A stretch of DNA of 64,000 nt from Topomyia yanbarensis (GCF_030247195.1 NC_080672.1:184760310-184824309), one strand, 5' to 3'. Positions 45,901 to 58,357 are shown, counted from the stretch's first letter. Notes: generated from the letters alone by a model not told the origin. Numbers and translations: made by a program.

Positions 45901-48900
45901 GAGAATATCAGGAAATCATCGAGTTCCAATGAAGCGGATCTGTTGCGAGGGGTCTCAATAACTAGTCAAAATGATTGGTTTGTAGTTTTTCTACATAAAA
46001 CTCTTATCCTCCATTTTTTCCCAAGGCAAGTTCAAGAAAATCTATGAAAACACTTGAAATATATTTGAAAATTCAAAAATATTAATTTTTTTTTGAGAAT
46101 ATCAGGAAATCATCGAGTTGCAATGAATCGGATCTGTTGAGTGGGGTCTCAAGAACGATTCAAAATGATTGGTTTGTAGTTTTTCTACATAAAACTCTTA
46201 TCCTCCGTTTTTTCCCAAGGCAAGTTCAAGAAAATCTATAAAAACACGAAATATATTTGAAAATTCAAAAATATTTTATTTTTTTGAGAATATCAGGAAA
46301 TCATCGAGTTCCAATGAATCGGATCTGTTGAGTGGGGCCTCAAGAGCTATTTAAAATGATTGGTTTGTAGTTTTTCTACATAAAACTCTTATCCTCCGTT
46401 TTTTTTCCAAGGCAAGTTCAAGAAAATCTATGAACACACTTGAAATATATTTGAAAATTCAAAAATATTTAATTTTTTTGAGAATATCAGGAAATCATCG
46501 AGTTCCAATGAAGCAGATCTGTTGAGTGGGGTCTCTAGAACGATTCAAAACGATTGGTTTGTAGTTTTTCTACATAAAACTCTTATCCTCCGTTTTTTCC
46601 CAAGGCAAGTTCAAGAAAATCTATGAAAACACTTGAAATATATTTGAAAATTCAAAAATATTTAATTTTTTTGAGAATATCAGGAAATCATCGAGTTCCA
46701 ATGAAGCGGATCTGTTGAGTGGGGTCTCAAGAACGATTCAAAATGATTGGTTTGTAGTTTTTCTACATGAATCTCTTATCCTCCGTTTTTTCCCAAGGCA
46801 AGTTCAAGAAAATCTATGAAAACACTTGAAATATATTTGAAAATTCAAAAATATTTAATTTTTTTGAGAATATCAGGAAATCATCGAGTTTCAATGAAAC
46901 AGATCTGTTGAGTGGGGTCTCAAAAACGATTCAAATTGATTGGTTTGTAGTTTTTCTACATAAAACTCTTATCCTCCAAGTTCAAGAAAATCTATGAAAA
47001 CACTTGAAATATATTTGAAAATTCAAAAATATTTAATTTTTTTGAGAATATCAGGAAATCATCGAGTTCCAATGAAGCGGATCTGTTGAGTGGGGTCTCA
47101 AGAACGATTCAAATTGATTGGTTTGTAGTTTTTCTACATAAAACTCTTATCCTCCGTTTTTTCCCAAGTCAAGTTCAAGAAAATCTATGAAAACGCTTGA
47201 AATATATTTGAAAATTCAAAAATATTTAATTTTTTTGAGAATATCAGGAGATCATGGAGTTCCAATGAAACGGATCTGTTGCAAGGGGTCTCAAGAACGA
47301 TTCAAAATAGGTTTGTAGTTTTTCTACATAAAACTCTTATCCTCCATTTTTTCCCAAGGCAAGTTCAAGAAAATCTATGAAAACACTTGAAATATATTTA
47401 AAAATTCAAAAATATTTAATTTTTTTGAGAATATCAGGAAATCATCGAGTTCCAATGAAGCGGATCTGTTGAGTGAGGTCTCAAGAACGATTCAAAATGA
47501 TTGGTTTGTAGTTTTTCTACATGAATCTCTTATCCTCCGTTTTTCCCAAGGCAAGTTCAAGAAAATCTATGAAAACACTTGAAATATATTTGAAAATTCA
47601 AAAATATTTAATTTTTTTGAGAATATCAGGAAATCATCCAGTTCCAATGAAACGGATCTGTTGAGTGGGGTCTCAAGAACGATTCAAAATGATTGGTTTG
47701 TAGTTTTTCTACATGAATCTCTTATCCTCCGTTTTTTCCCAAGGCAAGTTCAAGAAAATCTATGAAAACACTTGAAATATATTTGAAAATTCAAAAATAT
47801 TTAATTTTTTTGAGAATATCAGGAAATCATCGAGTTCCAATGAAGCGGATCTGTTGAGTGGGGTCTCAAGAACGATTCAAATTGATTGGTTTGTAGTTTT
47901 TCTACATAAAACTCTTATCCTCCGTTCTTTCTCAAGGCAAGTTCAAGAAAATCTATGAAAACACTTGAAATATATCTGAAAATTTAAAAATATTTAATTT
48001 ATTTGAGAATATCAGGAAATCATCGAGTTCCAATGAAGCGGATCTGTTGAGTGGGGTCTCAAGAACGATTCAAAATGATTGGTTTGTAGTTTTTCTACAT
48101 AAAACTCTTATCCTCCGTTTTTCCCAAGGCAAGTTCAAGAAAAAATATGAAAACACTTGAAATATATTTGAAAATTCAAAAATATTTAATTTTTTGAGAA
48201 TATCAGGAAATCATCGAGTTCCAATGAAGCGGATTTGTTGAGTGGGGTCTCAAGAGCTATTTAAAATGATTGGTTTGTAGTTTTTCTACATAAAACTCTT
48301 ATCCTCCGTTTTTTCCCAAGGCAAGTTCAAGAAAATCTATGAAAACACTTGAAATATATTTGAAAATTCAAAAATATTTAATTTTTTTGAGAATATCAGG
48401 AAATCATCGAGTTCCAATGAAGCGGATCTATTGAGTGGGGTCTCTAGAACGATTCAAAACGATTGGTTTGTAGTTTTTCTACATAAAACTCTTATCCTCC
48501 GTGTTTTTTCCCAAGGCAAGTTCAAGAAAATCTATGAAAACACTTGAAATATATTTGAAAAATTAAAAATATTTAATTTTTTGAGAATATCAGGAAATCA
48601 TCGAGTTCCACTGAAGCGGATCTGTTGAGTAAGGTCTCAAGAGCTATTTGAAATGATTGGCTTGTAGTTTTTCTTCATAAAACTCTTATCCTCCGTTTTT
48701 CCCAAAGCAAGTTCAAGAAAATCTATGAAAACACTTGAAATATATTTGAAAATTCAAAAATATTTAATTTTTTGAGAATATCAGGAAATCATCGAGTTTC
48801 AATGAAGCGGATCTGTTGCGTGGGGTTTGAAGAACGATTCAAAATGATTGGTTTGTAGTTTTTCTACATAAAACTCTTATCCTCCGTTTTTTCCCAAGGC

Positions 48901-51900
48901 AAGTTCGAGAAAATCTATGAAAACACTTGAAATATATTTGAAAATTCAAAAATATTTAATTTTTTTGAGAATATCAGGAAATTGTAGAGTTTCAACGAAG
49001 CGGATCTGTTGCGTGGGGTCTTAAGAATGATTCAAAATGATTGGTTTGTAGTTTTTCTACATAAAACTCTTATCCTCCAAGTTCAAGAAAATCTATGAAA
49101 ACACTTGAAATATATTTAAAAATTCAAAAATATTTAATTTTTTTGAGAATATCAGGAAATCATCGAGTTCCAATGAAGCGGATCTGTTGAGTGGGGTCTC
49201 AAGAACGATTCAAATTGATTGGTTTGTAGTTTTTCTACAAAAAACTATTATCCTCCGTTTTTCCCAAGGCAAGTTCGAGAAAATCTATGAAAACACTTGA
49301 AATATATTTGAAAATTCAAAAATATTCAATTTTTTTGAGAATATCAGGAAATCATCGAGTTCCAATGAAGCGAATCTGTTACGAGGGGTCTCAAGAACGA
49401 TTCAAAATTGGTTTGTAGTTTTTCTACATAAAACTCTTATCCTCCGTTTTTCCCAAGGCAAGTTCAAGAAAATCTATGAAAACACTTGAAATATATTTGA
49501 AAATTCAAAAATATTTAATTTTTTTGAGAATATCAGGAAATCATCGAGTTCCAATGAAGCGGATCTGTTGCGAGGGGTCTCAAGAACGATTCAAAATGAT
49601 TGGTTTGTAGTTTTTCTACATAAAACTCTTATCCTCCATTTTTTCCCAAAGCAAGTTCAAGAAAATCTATGAAAACACTTGAAATATATTTGAAAATTCA
49701 AAAATATTTAATTTTTTTGAGAATATCAGGAAATCATCGAGTTCCAATGAAGCGGATCTGTTGAGTGGGGTCTCAAGAACGATTCAAAATGATTGGTTTG
49801 TAGTTTTTCTACATGAATCTCTTATCCTCCGTTTTTTCCCAAGGCAAGTTCAAGAAAATCTATGAAAACACTTGAAATATATTTGAAAATTCAAAAATAT
49901 TTAATTTTTTTGAGAATATCAGGAAATCATCGAGTTTCAATGAAACAGATCTGTTGAGTGGGGTCTCAAAAACGATTCAAATTGATTGGTTTGTAGTTTT
50001 TCTACATAAAACTCTTATCCTCCAAGTTCAAGAAAATCTATGAAAACACTTGAAATATATTTGAAAATTCAAAAATATTTAATTTTTTTGAGAATATCAG
50101 GAAATCATCGAGTTCCAATGAAGCGGATCTGTTGAGTGGGGTCTCAGGAACGATTCAAATTGATTGGTTTGTAGTTTTTCTACATAAAACTCTTATCCTC
50201 CGTTTTTTCCCAAGTCAAGTTCAAGAAAATCTATGAAAACGCTTGAAATATATTTGAAAATTCAAAAATATTTAATTTTTTTGAGAATATCAGGAGATCA
50301 TGGAGTTCCAATGAAACGGATCTGTTGCAAGGGGTCTCAAGAACGATTCAAAATAGGTTTGTAGTTTTTCTACATAAAACTCTTATCCTCCATTTTTTCC
50401 CAAGGCAAGTTCAAGAAAATCTATGAAAACACTTGAAATATATTTAAAAATTCAAAAATATTTAATTTTTTTGAGAATATCAGGAAATCATCGAGTTCCA
50501 ATGAAGCGGATCTGTTGAGTGAGGTCTCAAGAACGATTCAAAATGATTGGTTTGTAGTTTTTCTACATGAATCTCTTATCCTCCGTTTTTCCCAAGGCAA
50601 GTTCAAGAAAATCTATGAAAACACTTGAAATATATTTGAAAATTCAAAAATATTTAATTTTTTTGAGAATATCAGGAAATCATCCAGTTCCAATGAAACG
50701 GATCTGTTGAGTGGGGTCTCAAGAACGATTCAAAATGATTGGTTTGTAGTTTTTCTACATGAATCTCTTATCCTCCGTTTTTTCCCAAGGCAAGTTCAAG
50801 AAAATCTATGAAAACACTTGAAATATATTTGAAAATTCAAAAATATTTAATTTTTTTGAGAATATCAGGAAATCATCGAGTTCCAATGAAGCGGATCTGT
50901 TGAGTGGGGTCTCAAGAACGATTCAAATTGATTGGTTTGTAGTTTTTCTACATAAAACTCTTATCCTCCGTTCTTTCTCAAGGCAAGTTCAAGAAAATCT
51001 ATGAAAACACTTGAAATATATCTGAAAATTTAAAAATATTTAATTTATTTGAGAATATCAGGAAATCATCGAGTTCCAATGAAGCGGATCTGTTGAGTGG
51101 GGTCTCAAGAACGATTCAAAATGATTGGTTTGTAGTTTTTCTACATAAAACTCTTATCCTCCGTTTTTCCCAAGGCAAGTTCAAGAAAAAATATGAAAAC
51201 ACTTGAAATATATTTGAAAATTCAAAAATATTTAATTTTTTGAGAATATCAGGAAATCATCGAGTTCCAATGAAGCGGATTTGTTGAGTGGGGTCTCAAG
51301 AGCTATTTAAAATGATTGGTTTGTAGTTTTTCTACATAAAACTCTTATCCTCCGTTTTTTCCCAAGGCAAGTTCAAGAAAATCTATGAAAACACTTGAAA
51401 TATATTTGAAAATTCAAAAATATTTAATTTTTTTGAGAATATCAGGAAATCATCGAGTTCCAATGAAGCGGATCTATTGAGTGGGGTCTCTAGAACGATT
51501 CAAAACGATTGGTTTGTAGTTTTTCTACATAAAACTCTTATCCTCCGTGTTTTTTCCCAAGGCAAGTTCAAGAAAATCTATGAAAACACTTGAAATATAT
51601 TTGAAAATTCAAAAATATTTAATTTTTTTGAGAATATCAGGAAATCATCGAGTTCCAATGAATCGGATCTGTTGAGTGGGGTCTCAAGAACGATTCAAAA
51701 TGATTGGTTTGTAGTTTTTCTACATAAAACTCTTATCCTCCATTTTTCCCAAGGCAAGTTCAAGAAAATCTATGAAAACACTTGAAATATATTTGAAAAT
51801 TCAAAAATATTTAATTTTTTTTTTGAGAATATCAGGAAATCATTGAGTTCCAATGTAGCGGATCTGTCGCGAGGGGTTTGAAGAACGATTCAAAATGATT

Positions 51901-52172
51901 GGTTTGTAGTTTTTCTACATGAAACTCTTATCCTCCGTTTTTTCCCAAGGCAAGTTCAAGAAAATCTATGAAAACACTTGAAATATATTTGAAAATTCAA
52001 AAATATTTAATTTATTTGAGAATATCAGGAAATCATCGAGTTCCAATGAATCGGATCTGTTGAGTGGGGTCTCAAGAACGATTCAAATTGATTGGTTTGT
52101 AGTTTTTCTACATAAAACTCTTATCCTCCGTTTTTTCCCAAGGCAAGTTCAAGAAAATCTATAAAAACACTT
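39988..52172. repeat. Satellite array of about 190-bp AT-rich monomers with higher-order structure (left block)
   Basis: Monomer landmarks: AAAAATATTTAATTTTTTTG, ATCAGGAAATCATCGAGTTC, AGCGGATCTGTTGAGTGGGG, GATTGGTTTGTAGTTTTTCT, TTATCCTCCGTTTTTTCCC and AAAACACTTGAAATATATTT. Units step about 190-193 bp, with shorter variants lacking the CCTCCGTTTTTTCCC part. Variant markers recur at fixed offsets: +579 bp (40805/41384), +4,181 bp (43061/47242) and +7,227 bp (43061/50288; 41752/48979). So blocks of many monomers were copied together. Repeated open frames with WFVVFLHKTL are satellite shadows, not genes. Confidence 0.97.
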
Positions 52173-52187
52173 TTTTTTTTTTTTTTA

Positions 52188-53038
52188 TTCATTTCGTTTA
52201 TTTGATAGGCACAAATGCGTTAGCTTGGCGGTGCCAAATGCTTTTGTTTTTACTTTTTGGATATCTTAAAACTAGGAGGTTACAATGTTGAAATATTTTT
52301 TTTTACAAAGGAAAGAAAGTTTACAGCTATCTTAAGACTAGAAATAAGATTCAATATACAAAAGAGGGCCAAAAGATTTTTTTATGAAAAAAATTTAAAA
52401 CAAGGGATTCACTTTGATATACAAGAGGGGGAGTAATAGTATTTTACGAAATATTTTACGGTTATCTTAAAACTAACAATATAGTTTAGTACACAAAAGG
52501 GGGAACAAATATTTATGAGAAATTTCACAGAAATCTTAAAACTAGGGATTCAATTCTATTTACAAGATGGAGGACAAGAGTTTCAATAAAGAGTAAAAAT
52601 TATAGCTATCTTAAAACTAGGAATACAGAATACTAATTTGAATTTTTTAACTAAAACTTATGCTTGGTCAAGATATTCAAAGGGTGGCTTATTTCCGCAT
52701 CAGTGTAGCAGCAGTTGTATCAAAGACAGGGGAGAGACAGGGAAAGAAGAGCAAAACTTGCAACTTTCGCTCGAACGGCGGGGGGGGGGGGGGGGAGATC
52801 AGCGTATCAAATTTGCGCCTCAGTCTAGTAAGTCGTCGAGTACCGGATTGGCGGATGGTATTCTTCGGACCCGCGGGGAATCCTTCAAAAGTCATCGGAC
52901 CTCGAGTCGCTCTCGCTTCAGTTTCCTTCTATGCAGGCGTAGTGGTAAGGGCGACGGCGGTTACATAGTGGCACTCTGGAGCTGATCGGTTCCACAAGGC
53001 AGGAGGAAACTCTAAAAACGAGAAATAAAAGAGAGGGG
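52188..53038 (-). repeat. LINE 3' untranslated region with units of about 70-80 bp and a poly-G run
   Basis: ATCTTAAAACTAGG-type words occur at about 52263, 52329, 52463, 52533 and 52608, each followed by an ACAAAAGGGGG-like stretch on the plus strand. A 16-base G run lies at 52780-52795 (C run in the element's sense). Internally repetitive 3' tails may help the RT recognise its template (inference). Confidence 0.7.
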
Positions 53039-56000
53039 CTAAATTGGGATATTTATCGTTTTTATGAAGGTATAAATAAGGGACATATAGGGGAAATCAC
53101 GAGTTGCCAGCATATCTCGGACTGGTACATTGGGTGGTCTACCTCGGGCCCGAAGGGATTCCTTTAACTGAGACCTGGCGTCACAATACCCGGCGCACAC
53201 CCAGACAACGTGTTCGATGTCGTGATAGCCCTCGTCACAAGCGCACAGACTACTCTCCGCAAGCCCAATACGCCGCAAATGCGCATCCATGGTGTAGTGA
53301 TTGGACATAAGTCGGGACATTACACGAATAAAATCCCGACCCACATCCATCCCCCCGAACCAAGGCTTCGTTGATACCTTTGGGATAATCGAATGTAGCC
53401 ATCGTCCAAGTTCCCCATTGCTCCACGAGGTTTGCCAACTGTTGAGCGTCCTCTGACGACAAATACTAAAAAATTCATTGAAGCAGATTGGTCTTTCGTA
53501 TATGTCACCATTTAATGCGCCCACCTTTGCTAATGAGTCGGCCTTTTCATTGCCCGGGATAGAACAATGAGAGGGGACCCAAACAAAGGTAATCTGATAA
53601 GATTTTTCAGATAACGTACACAAGGACTCCTGTATCTTCCCCAGAAAATACGGTAATTGCTTTTTAGGCTTCACCGCACGAAGAGCCTCGATAGAGCTGA
53701 GGCTGTCCGAAACGATGAAGTAGTGATCTGTGGGCAGAGTGTCGATGATCCCAAGGGTGTACTGAATTGCAGCTAACTCTGCGACGTAAACTGAAGCGGG
53801 ATCATTGAGCTTGAATGAAGCGGTGATAGTATTGTTGAAGATACCGAAGCCAGTGGACCCATCGAGATTTGATCCGTCAGTGTAAAACATTTTGTCGCAG
53901 TCGACTTCTCGGAATTTATTATAAAATATATTGGGGATCACCTGCGGGCGTATATGGTCCGGGATTCCACGAATCTCTTCCTTCATGGATGTGTCGAAGA
54001 ATACAGTAGAATCAGAAGTATCTAGCAAACGAACACGGTTGGGAGTATATGCAGAAGGATTAATGCTCTGTGCCATGTAGTCGAAGTACAAGGCCATAAA
54101 TCGGGTTTGAGAATTAAGCTCGACGAGCCTCTCGAAGTTTTCAATTACCAACGGGTTCAGAATGTCGCATCGGATGAGCAATCGATATGAGAGTTCCCAA
54201 AATCGATTTTTTAGCGGAAGAACGCCCGCCAGCACTTCGAGACTCATCGTATGGGTCGAGTGCATGCAACCCAAGGCAATGCGCAAGCAACGATACTGGA
54301 TTCTCTCTAGTTTGATGAAGTGTATGTTCGCAGCGGAGCGGAAACAGAAACACCCGTACTCCATCACCGACAATATCGTTGTTTGGTACAACCTGATCAG
54401 GTCTCCTGGGTGAGCACCCCACCATGTTCCAGTTGTTGTTCGGAGAAAATTGATCCTTTGTTGGCATTTCTGTTTCAGATACCTAATGTGACATCCCCAG
54501 GTACCTTTAGAGTCGAACCAGACCCCGAGATATTTAAATGTGAAAACCTGGTTGATCGTTGCACCCATTATTAAAAGCTGGAGTTGCGCCGGCTCACGTT
54601 TCCTAGAAAAAACAACCAACTCAGTTTTCTCCGTGGAGAACTCAATACCCAGCTGAAGAGCCCAAGCAGACAAATTGTCCAAGGTATTTTGTAATGGTCC
54701 TTGCAAGTCGGCAGCTTTGGGCCCTGTAACAGAGACCACCCCGTCGTCTGCAAGTTGCCTTAGCGTGCATGAATTGGCAAGACAATCGTCAATGTCATTC
54801 ACGTAGAAATTGTAGAGCAGGGGACTTAGACATGAGCCCTGGGGAAGACCCATGTAGCTAAATCGCGATGTTGTTAAATCGCCATGCGAAAAGTGCATGT
54901 GCTTTTCAGACAACAGGTTTAGCAAAAAGTTATTTAAAATTGGCGAAAGACCATGCTGGTGCAGCTTCTCTGACAGAGTGTTGATAGAAACTGAGTCAAA
55001 AGCCCCCTTAATATCCAAGAAGACTGATGCCATCTGCTCTTTGTTAGCATAGGCCATTTGGATTTCTGTAGAAAGCAACGCAAGGCAATCGTTCGTCCCT
55101 TTGCCTTTGCGGAAGCCAAATTGTGTATCTGACAGTAAGCCATTTGCTTCAACCCAATTGTCGAGGCGAAACATGATCATTTTCTCGAACAACTTCCGAA
55201 TACAGGACAGCATTGCAATCGGCCGATACGAGTTGTGGTCGGAGGCTGGTTTTCCTGGTTTTTGGATGGCGATGACCTTCACTTGCCTCCATTCATAAGG
55301 GACAATGTTACCCTCAAGAAACTTGTTAAATAAATTCAACAGGCGCCTTTTTGCAGTGTCAGGCAGATTCTTCAGCAAGTTGAATTTGATTCTGTCTAAC
55401 CCTGGGGCGTTATTGTTGCACGATAAGAGAGCAAGTGAGAACTCCACCATCGAAAACGGTGTTTCGTTCGCGGTATCGTGAGAAGACGCGGCGCGGTACG
55501 TTTTCTGTACCGGGACAGAGTCCGGACAGATCTTCTTGGCGAAAGCGAATATCCAACGGTTTGAATATTCCACGTTCTCGTTGGTACTATTATGATTACG
55601 CATACGTCGAGCCGTACCCCAAAGAGTGCTCATCGCTGTTTCTCTCGTTAACCCGTCGACGAACCGGCGCCAATAACTGCGTTTTTTGGCTTTCATTAGA
55701 CTCTTCATTCGCCTTTCTAACGACGCGTACTGTTGATAGCTAGCGGGTAACCCGTCTTCCCGGAAGGCCTTATATGCAGTGGACTTTTCCGCGTACAGCT
55801 CTGAGCACTCTTTATCCCACCACAGGGTGGGAGACCGTCTATGGGTATTCGCGCTGGGTACTGGTTTAGTCTGAGCTTGATTCGCACTGTCGAGAATCAA
55901 GCCAGCCAAAAACCTGTACTCTTCCTCCGGAGGAAGTTCTTGAGTGGATTCGATTTTAACGGATATCGCGGTCGCGTAACTCTTCCAATCAATGTTCCGT

Positions 56001-56746
56001 GTGAGGTCATACGATACATTGATTGTTTCCGATGGTCTTGAACCGTTAGCAATTGAAATCACGATAGGCAAATGATCGCTACCGTGGGGATCAGGGATCA
56101 CCTTCCACATGCAATCTAACTGTAGCGATGTCGAGCAAAGCGATAAATCCAACGCGCTTGCGCGTGCTGGTGGTGTAGGAATCCGCGTCATTTCTCCCGT
56201 GTTTAAGATGGTCATGTTGAAATTATCGCAAAGATCTTGGATTAATGTTGATCTATTATCATCATGAAGACAGCCCCATACCGTACCGTGCGAGTTAAAG
56301 TCTCCCAGAACTAGCCGCGGTGCCGGTAAGGATTCCGTGATATTACAAAGCGTTCGGTGCCCTACCGAGGCTCTAGGAGGAATGTAGATGGAAGCAATGC
56401 AAAGGTCTTTACCTTTGATTAAAACTTGACAAGCGACAATTTCAATGCCTGGTGTCGAAGGGAGGTTAATTCGGTTGAAAGAATAGCACTTTTTGATCCC
56501 CAAAAGTACTCCTCCATAGGGGTTTTCTCGATCCAGACGAATTATATTAAAGTCGTGGAAGTTGAGATTTATATCGGAAGTTAACCAAGTTTCACATAAT
56601 GCGAAAGCATCACATTTTAAACTATTTAGTAAAAATTTAAAGGAATCGATTTTCGGGAGGATACTTCTGCTGTTCCACTGTAGAACAGTGATCGAATCGG
56701 TGACCTCGTTCGATGACTTAGCCATCGAAGGATACGATCGCTGCAA
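53039..56746 (-). CDS. I-clade LINE ORF2: endonuclease, reverse transcriptase, RNase H
   Basis: 1,235 codons, uninterrupted. Apurinic-type endonuclease: VLQWNSRS (21-28), CETW (51-54), LGDFNSHG (147-154), GSDHLPIV (222-229). Reverse transcriptase: SYRPIAMLSCIRKLFEK (506-522), TQFGFRKGKG (541-550), FLDIKGAFDS (576-585), GLPQGSCLSPLLYNFYVND (633-651) and catalytic LADD (665-668). RNase H: TDGS (D957), E990, SDS (D1014) and GNEKAD (D1070), all four acidic residues present. A C-terminal C-x-C...H-x3-H...C motif (CACDEGYHDIEHVVWVC, near 1190) is the usual tail finger. The enzyme nicks target DNA and primes reverse transcription from it. ORF2 overlaps ORF1 by 29 bp in another frame, so translation probably uses reinitiation or coupling. 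Complete conservation of catalytic residues suggests recent insertion. Confidence 0.95.
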   Translation of the reverse strand: MQRSYPSMAKSSNEVTDSITVLQWNSRSILPKIDSFKFLLNSLKCDAFALCETWLTSDINLNFHDFNIIRLDRENPYGGVLLGIKKCYSFNRINLPSTPGIEIVACQVLIKGKDLCIASIYIPPRASVGHRTLCNITESLPAPRLVLGDFNSHGTVWGCLHDDNRSTLIQDLCDNFNMTILNTGEMTRIPTPPARASALDLSLCSTSLQLDCMWKVIPDPHGSDHLPIVISIANGSRPSETINVSYDLTRNIDWKSYATAISVKIESTQELPPEEEYRFLAGLILDSANQAQTKPVPSANTHRRSPTLWWDKECSELYAEKSTAYKAFREDGLPASYQQYASLERRMKSLMKAKKRSYWRRFVDGLTRETAMSTLWGTARRMRNHNSTNENVEYSNRWIFAFAKKICPDSVPVQKTYRAASSHDTANETPFSMVEFSLALLSCNNNAPGLDRIKFNLLKNLPDTAKRRLLNLFNKFLEGNIVPYEWRQVKVIAIQKPGKPASDHNSYRPIAMLSCIRKLFEKMIMFRLDNWVEANGLLSDTQFGFRKGKGTNDCLALLSTEIQMAYANKEQMASVFLDIKGAFDSVSINTLSEKLHQHGLSPILNNFLLNLLSEKHMHFSHGDLTTSRFSYMGLPQGSCLSPLLYNFYVNDIDDCLANSCTLRQLADDGVVSVTGPKAADLQGPLQNTLDNLSAWALQLGIEFSTEKTELVVFSRKREPAQLQLLIMGATINQVFTFKYLGVWFDSKGTWGCHIRYLKQKCQQRINFLRTTTGTWWGAHPGDLIRLYQTTILSVMEYGCFCFRSAANIHFIKLERIQYRCLRIALGCMHSTHTMSLEVLAGVLPLKNRFWELSYRLLIRCDILNPLVIENFERLVELNSQTRFMALYFDYMAQSINPSAYTPNRVRLLDTSDSTVFFDTSMKEEIRGIPDHIRPQVIPNIFYNKFREVDCDKMFYTDGSNLDGSTGFGIFNNTITASFKLNDPASVYVAELAAIQYTLGIIDTLPTDHYFIVSDSLSSIEALRAVKPKKQLPYFLGKIQESLCTLSEKSYQITFVWVPSHCSIPGNEKADSLAKVGALNGDIYERPICFNEFFSICRQRTLNSWQTSWSNGELGRWLHSIIPKVSTKPWFGGMDVGRDFIRVMSRLMSNHYTMDAHLRRIGLAESSLCACDEGYHDIEHVVWVCAGYCDARSQLKESLRARGRPPNVPVRDMLATRDFPYMSLIYTFIKTINIPI

Positions 56747-58055
56747 GGAGGGGCCATTTAGTAGTCAACTGCTTCAAAAATGTTTGCACTATAGGGAGAA
56801 AACGTATCAGAAGGCTTTTAAGAGGATCAGTAACATTGAAAGCTGTGAAAATTAAGTCCACTATGTCAGAAAATTTCATTAGTCCGCTACTGGACTGAGT
56901 ATCTGTTTGAAAAAAGGGGACACTTGGGGTTTTGGATGTCCCTGGAAGTGGTGGGTACTCCTTGTTAGAATTAATATTTCCAAGTCCTGGAGCAAATTGC
57001 TTCGGCTTTTGTGCATCACTTCCGTTGGATTTATTGGTTGTAGATGGCGCACTCTGAGTGGACGACACCTTGGCACCCTTACGAGGCAATGTAGGGGAGG
57101 CTGGATTTCTCCTCTTCCTGGATTCCCCTGGGTTAACCAAAGATGTTCCCTCTCGTGGGTCGTCAGATTCTTGCTCAACGTTAGCCAAACCAGCATAGGG
57201 ATTTTCGGACAGGACAGATGGCGAAGCATTCTTTAGCATTTCTGCATAAGAACGCCTTGAGCGTTCCTTAAGGGAGCGCTTAATTTTATCCCCGCGCTGC
57301 TTGTACGCAGGGCATGATTTAAGAGCATGTGAAGGGCCCCCGCAGCAAATACACTTTTCAGTTTCTTTGTCGCAAGAGTCATCCTCATGCTCTCCTTCGC
57401 ATTTGCCGCATCGTTTCTTATTTCCACAATATGTGGCTGTGTGGCCCAACTGCTTGCAATTGCTGCAGCTCATGACCCGCGGTACAAACAGGCGAACTGG
57501 TAGGCGAACCCTGTCAAGGAGGATGTAGTTGGGAAGAGAGGACCCGGCGAATGTCACCCGAAGCGAGCCTGATAGAGAGTAGGTAGTCTTACCTCCCTCG
57601 GTGTTTGCGGTATACAATTGTTTGCATTCTAAGATCTTAATCTGTTCAAGAGAGGGGTCCTTAAAGCAGCCAACCCCGTGCTCCAACAGTTCTTCGCATT
57701 TCAGGCCCGGTTCGGACACTACCCCATCGATTTCACAGGCCACACAAGGCACGTACGCTTTAAATTCCCGCGTAAAGCGCTCACAGCAAGCAATCGCGTT
57801 TGCCTGGCCGAGATCACTCACTAGAACACGTATCTTGTTTGCCCGAACACGTGTTATCTGAGTTACGGCCGGGTAATTAGCAGTCAGATCTCGAGAAAGT
57901 TTTAATATATTAACCGGTTTCTCTCCGGTCCGAAAATATACCACCCATGGCCCAGAGGAACCTTCTGGGTACTGCTTTATACGGGGAGCAATGCGAGTAT
58001 TAGGGGGATCAGGGACTTCCATGATTGCATCAGATGGTATTTCGCCCTCGGCCAT
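56718..58055 (-). CDS. I-clade LINE ORF1: gag-like RNA-binding protein
   Basis: 445 codons from MAEGEIPSDA, intact. An N-terminal region (about 30-190: GPWVVYFRTGEKPVNILKLS; VPCVACEIDGVV; RLPVRLFVPRVM) is typical of mosquito I-clade gag-like proteins. Three zinc knuckles follow: C197-SNCKQLGHTATY-C210, C216-GKCEGEHEDDS-C228 and C235-ICCGGPSHALKS-C248. Then come a basic stretch (about 258-270) and a Ser/Pro-rich tail (300-390) ending in a hydrophobic segment (about 400-445). It should bind element RNA and form the ribonucleoprotein particle with ORF2. Upstream is a 5' untranslated region of about 300 bp; downstream it overlaps ORF2. Confidence 0.93.
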   Translation of the reverse strand: MAEGEIPSDAIMEVPDPPNTRIAPRIKQYPEGSSGPWVVYFRTGEKPVNILKLSRDLTANYPAVTQITRVRANKIRVLVSDLGQANAIACCERFTREFKAYVPCVACEIDGVVSEPGLKCEELLEHGVGCFKDPSLEQIKILECKQLYTANTEGGKTTYSLSGSLRVTFAGSSLPNYILLDRVRLPVRLFVPRVMSCSNCKQLGHTATYCGNKKRCGKCEGEHEDDSCDKETEKCICCGGPSHALKSCPAYKQRGDKIKRSLKERSRRSYAEMLKNASPSVLSENPYAGLANVEQESDDPREGTSLVNPGESRKRRNPASPTLPRKGAKVSSTQSAPSTTNKSNGSDAQKPKQFAPGLGNINSNKEYPPLPGTSKTPSVPFFQTDTQSSSGLMKFSDIVDLIFTAFNVTDPLKSLLIRFLPIVQTFLKQLTTKWPLLAAIVSFDG

Positions 58056-58357
58056 TTAAGCACGAGGGCAGAGCGTTATATAAACGGGAATGTGTCTTAT
58101 TATTTGATTACAAGGTAGAGTAAAAGTAGGGAAAAGGAAAGAAAGCAAACGAGGAAAAAAAATAAAGCAAAACTTATCTGCAAACAACGTCGATTGTTCC
58201 GCACCAGCGAAAACAATGTACTGGATTTACTGTCGGCACCAGCAGAACGGCTGCTAACGAACGAACAAAGGATGACCTTGACTCACTAAAATTTACACAC
58301 CGAGCACCACTGTGAAATATAACGATCCGTTCCGTTCAAAGGTTGGGAGACGTATGA
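58056..58357 (-). promoter_or_regulatory. LINE 5' untranslated region, likely internal promoter
   Basis: About 300 bp between the 5' target duplication and the ORF1 start. In sense it begins CATACGTCTCCCAACC and is less AT-rich than the satellite. I-clade elements use TATA-less internal promoters at their 5' ends; no specific element was proven here. Confidence 0.45.

Noticed and set aside
45026..46047. Duplicated 90-codon proteins with WFVVFLHKTL
   Set aside because: Same frame of the 190-bp satellite seen repeatedly; broken in most monomers, so not selected as coding.
53104..57861. Plus-strand open frames of 65-114 codons
   Set aside because: Shadows opposite the intact LINE ORF1 and ORF2.
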